Part shown: one piece after another, positions 5,337-5,425 of the stretch | Layout: the number at the start of each line of letters is the position of its first letter | Numbering within the stretch: the first letter of the stretch is position 1 | NCBI GenBank assembly: GCA_001873285.1 | Contig: MNYV01000006.1 | Location: 1 to 5,425 of the forward strand | Length of the DNA: 5,425 nt | Source: Nitrospirae bacterium CG2_30_53_67 | Lineage (GTDB): Bacteria > CG2-30-53-67 | Reading direction: 5' to 3' | The notes under the pieces: model-generated | What the model saw: the letters and a program-made list of their open reading frames with translations, nothing else | Told to the model about the DNA's origin: nothing | The model's database searches: none | Position numbers and translations under genes: made by a program

Positions 5337-5425
5337 TTATTTGATATCATCAGGCCGCACAGGCGGCGGTTTGGGTGTCAGTGGTTTAAAGCGCGGCTGG
5401 TGCGGGTTGTGGCAGTGAACGCATA
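5337..5425 (-). CDS. C-terminal end of a c-type cytochrome (partial)
   Basis: The minus strand reads CVHCHNPHQPRF then KPLTPKPPPVRPDDIK and stops at TAA (5339-5337), 28 complete codons within the window. CVHCH is a CxxCH heme c attachment site placed close to the C-terminus, followed by HNPH, whose histidine could be another axial ligand, and by a Pro-rich tail. This layout is typical of periplasmic or membrane-attached multiheme cytochromes of anaerobic respiratory chains. The gene continues beyond position 5425, so the number of hemes, the signal peptide and the exact family cannot be seen. It is convergent with mltG, 262 nt apart, and belongs to a different transcription unit. Confidence 0.75.
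   Translation of the reverse strand, partial: CVHCHNPHQPRFKPLTPKPPPVRPDDIK

Overview
The window carries a four-gene housekeeping cluster on the plus strand: alaS, a small phasin-like helical protein, ruvX and mltG. At the right edge is the 3' end of a convergent minus-strand c-type cytochrome gene. The GC-rich composition, an AlaRS with a Cys-rich insertion, a COG3937-like phasin next to ruvX, a CxxCH cytochrome tail and abundant short palindromic intergenic repeats all suit a Desulfobacterota (former Deltaproteobacteria) or Nitrospirota-type bacterium, probably anaerobic and respiratory. This placement is inference; no marker here fixes the phylum.

Positions 1-435 hold no credible gene and are packed with repeats. 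A palindromic element at 14-109 has 18-bp perfect arms. A 240-bp MITE-like element at 180-419 has 21-bp terminal inverted repeats (20/21) and a flanking 9-bp direct repeat (8/9). Its interior consists of three different imperfect palindromes, one of them the 'TTCGACAAGCTCA' type. Just right of it a sigma70-like promoter (TTGACA, 17-bp spacer, TATCCT) probably drives alaS. The roughly 90-nt leader contains a hairpin and a possible 17-codon ORF.

Positions 563-5074 read as one probable transcription unit. alaS charges tRNA-Ala. The phasin-like protein is of unknown role. RuvX/YqgF is an RNase H-fold nuclease linked to 16S rRNA maturation and Holliday-junction work. MltG is a membrane endolytic transglycosylase that ends peptidoglycan strands. 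Gaps are 80 nt, 18 nt and an 11-nt overlap (or 22 nt if MltG starts at its second Met). The order resembles the Firmicutes alaS-ireB-ruvX-mltG neighbourhood, with an unrelated small protein in the IreB position.

Positions 5075-5336 form the convergent intergenic region, filled with 8-18 bp direct and inverted repeats and a pyrimidine-rich tract. No classical GC-hairpin/U-tract terminator was recognised. I see no CRISPR array, tRNA, rRNA, prophage or defence system. The most notable points are the MITE-like composite element, an Asp-to-Asn change at a normally acidic RuvX position, the phasin-for-IreB positional parallel and the intergenic short-period repeats.
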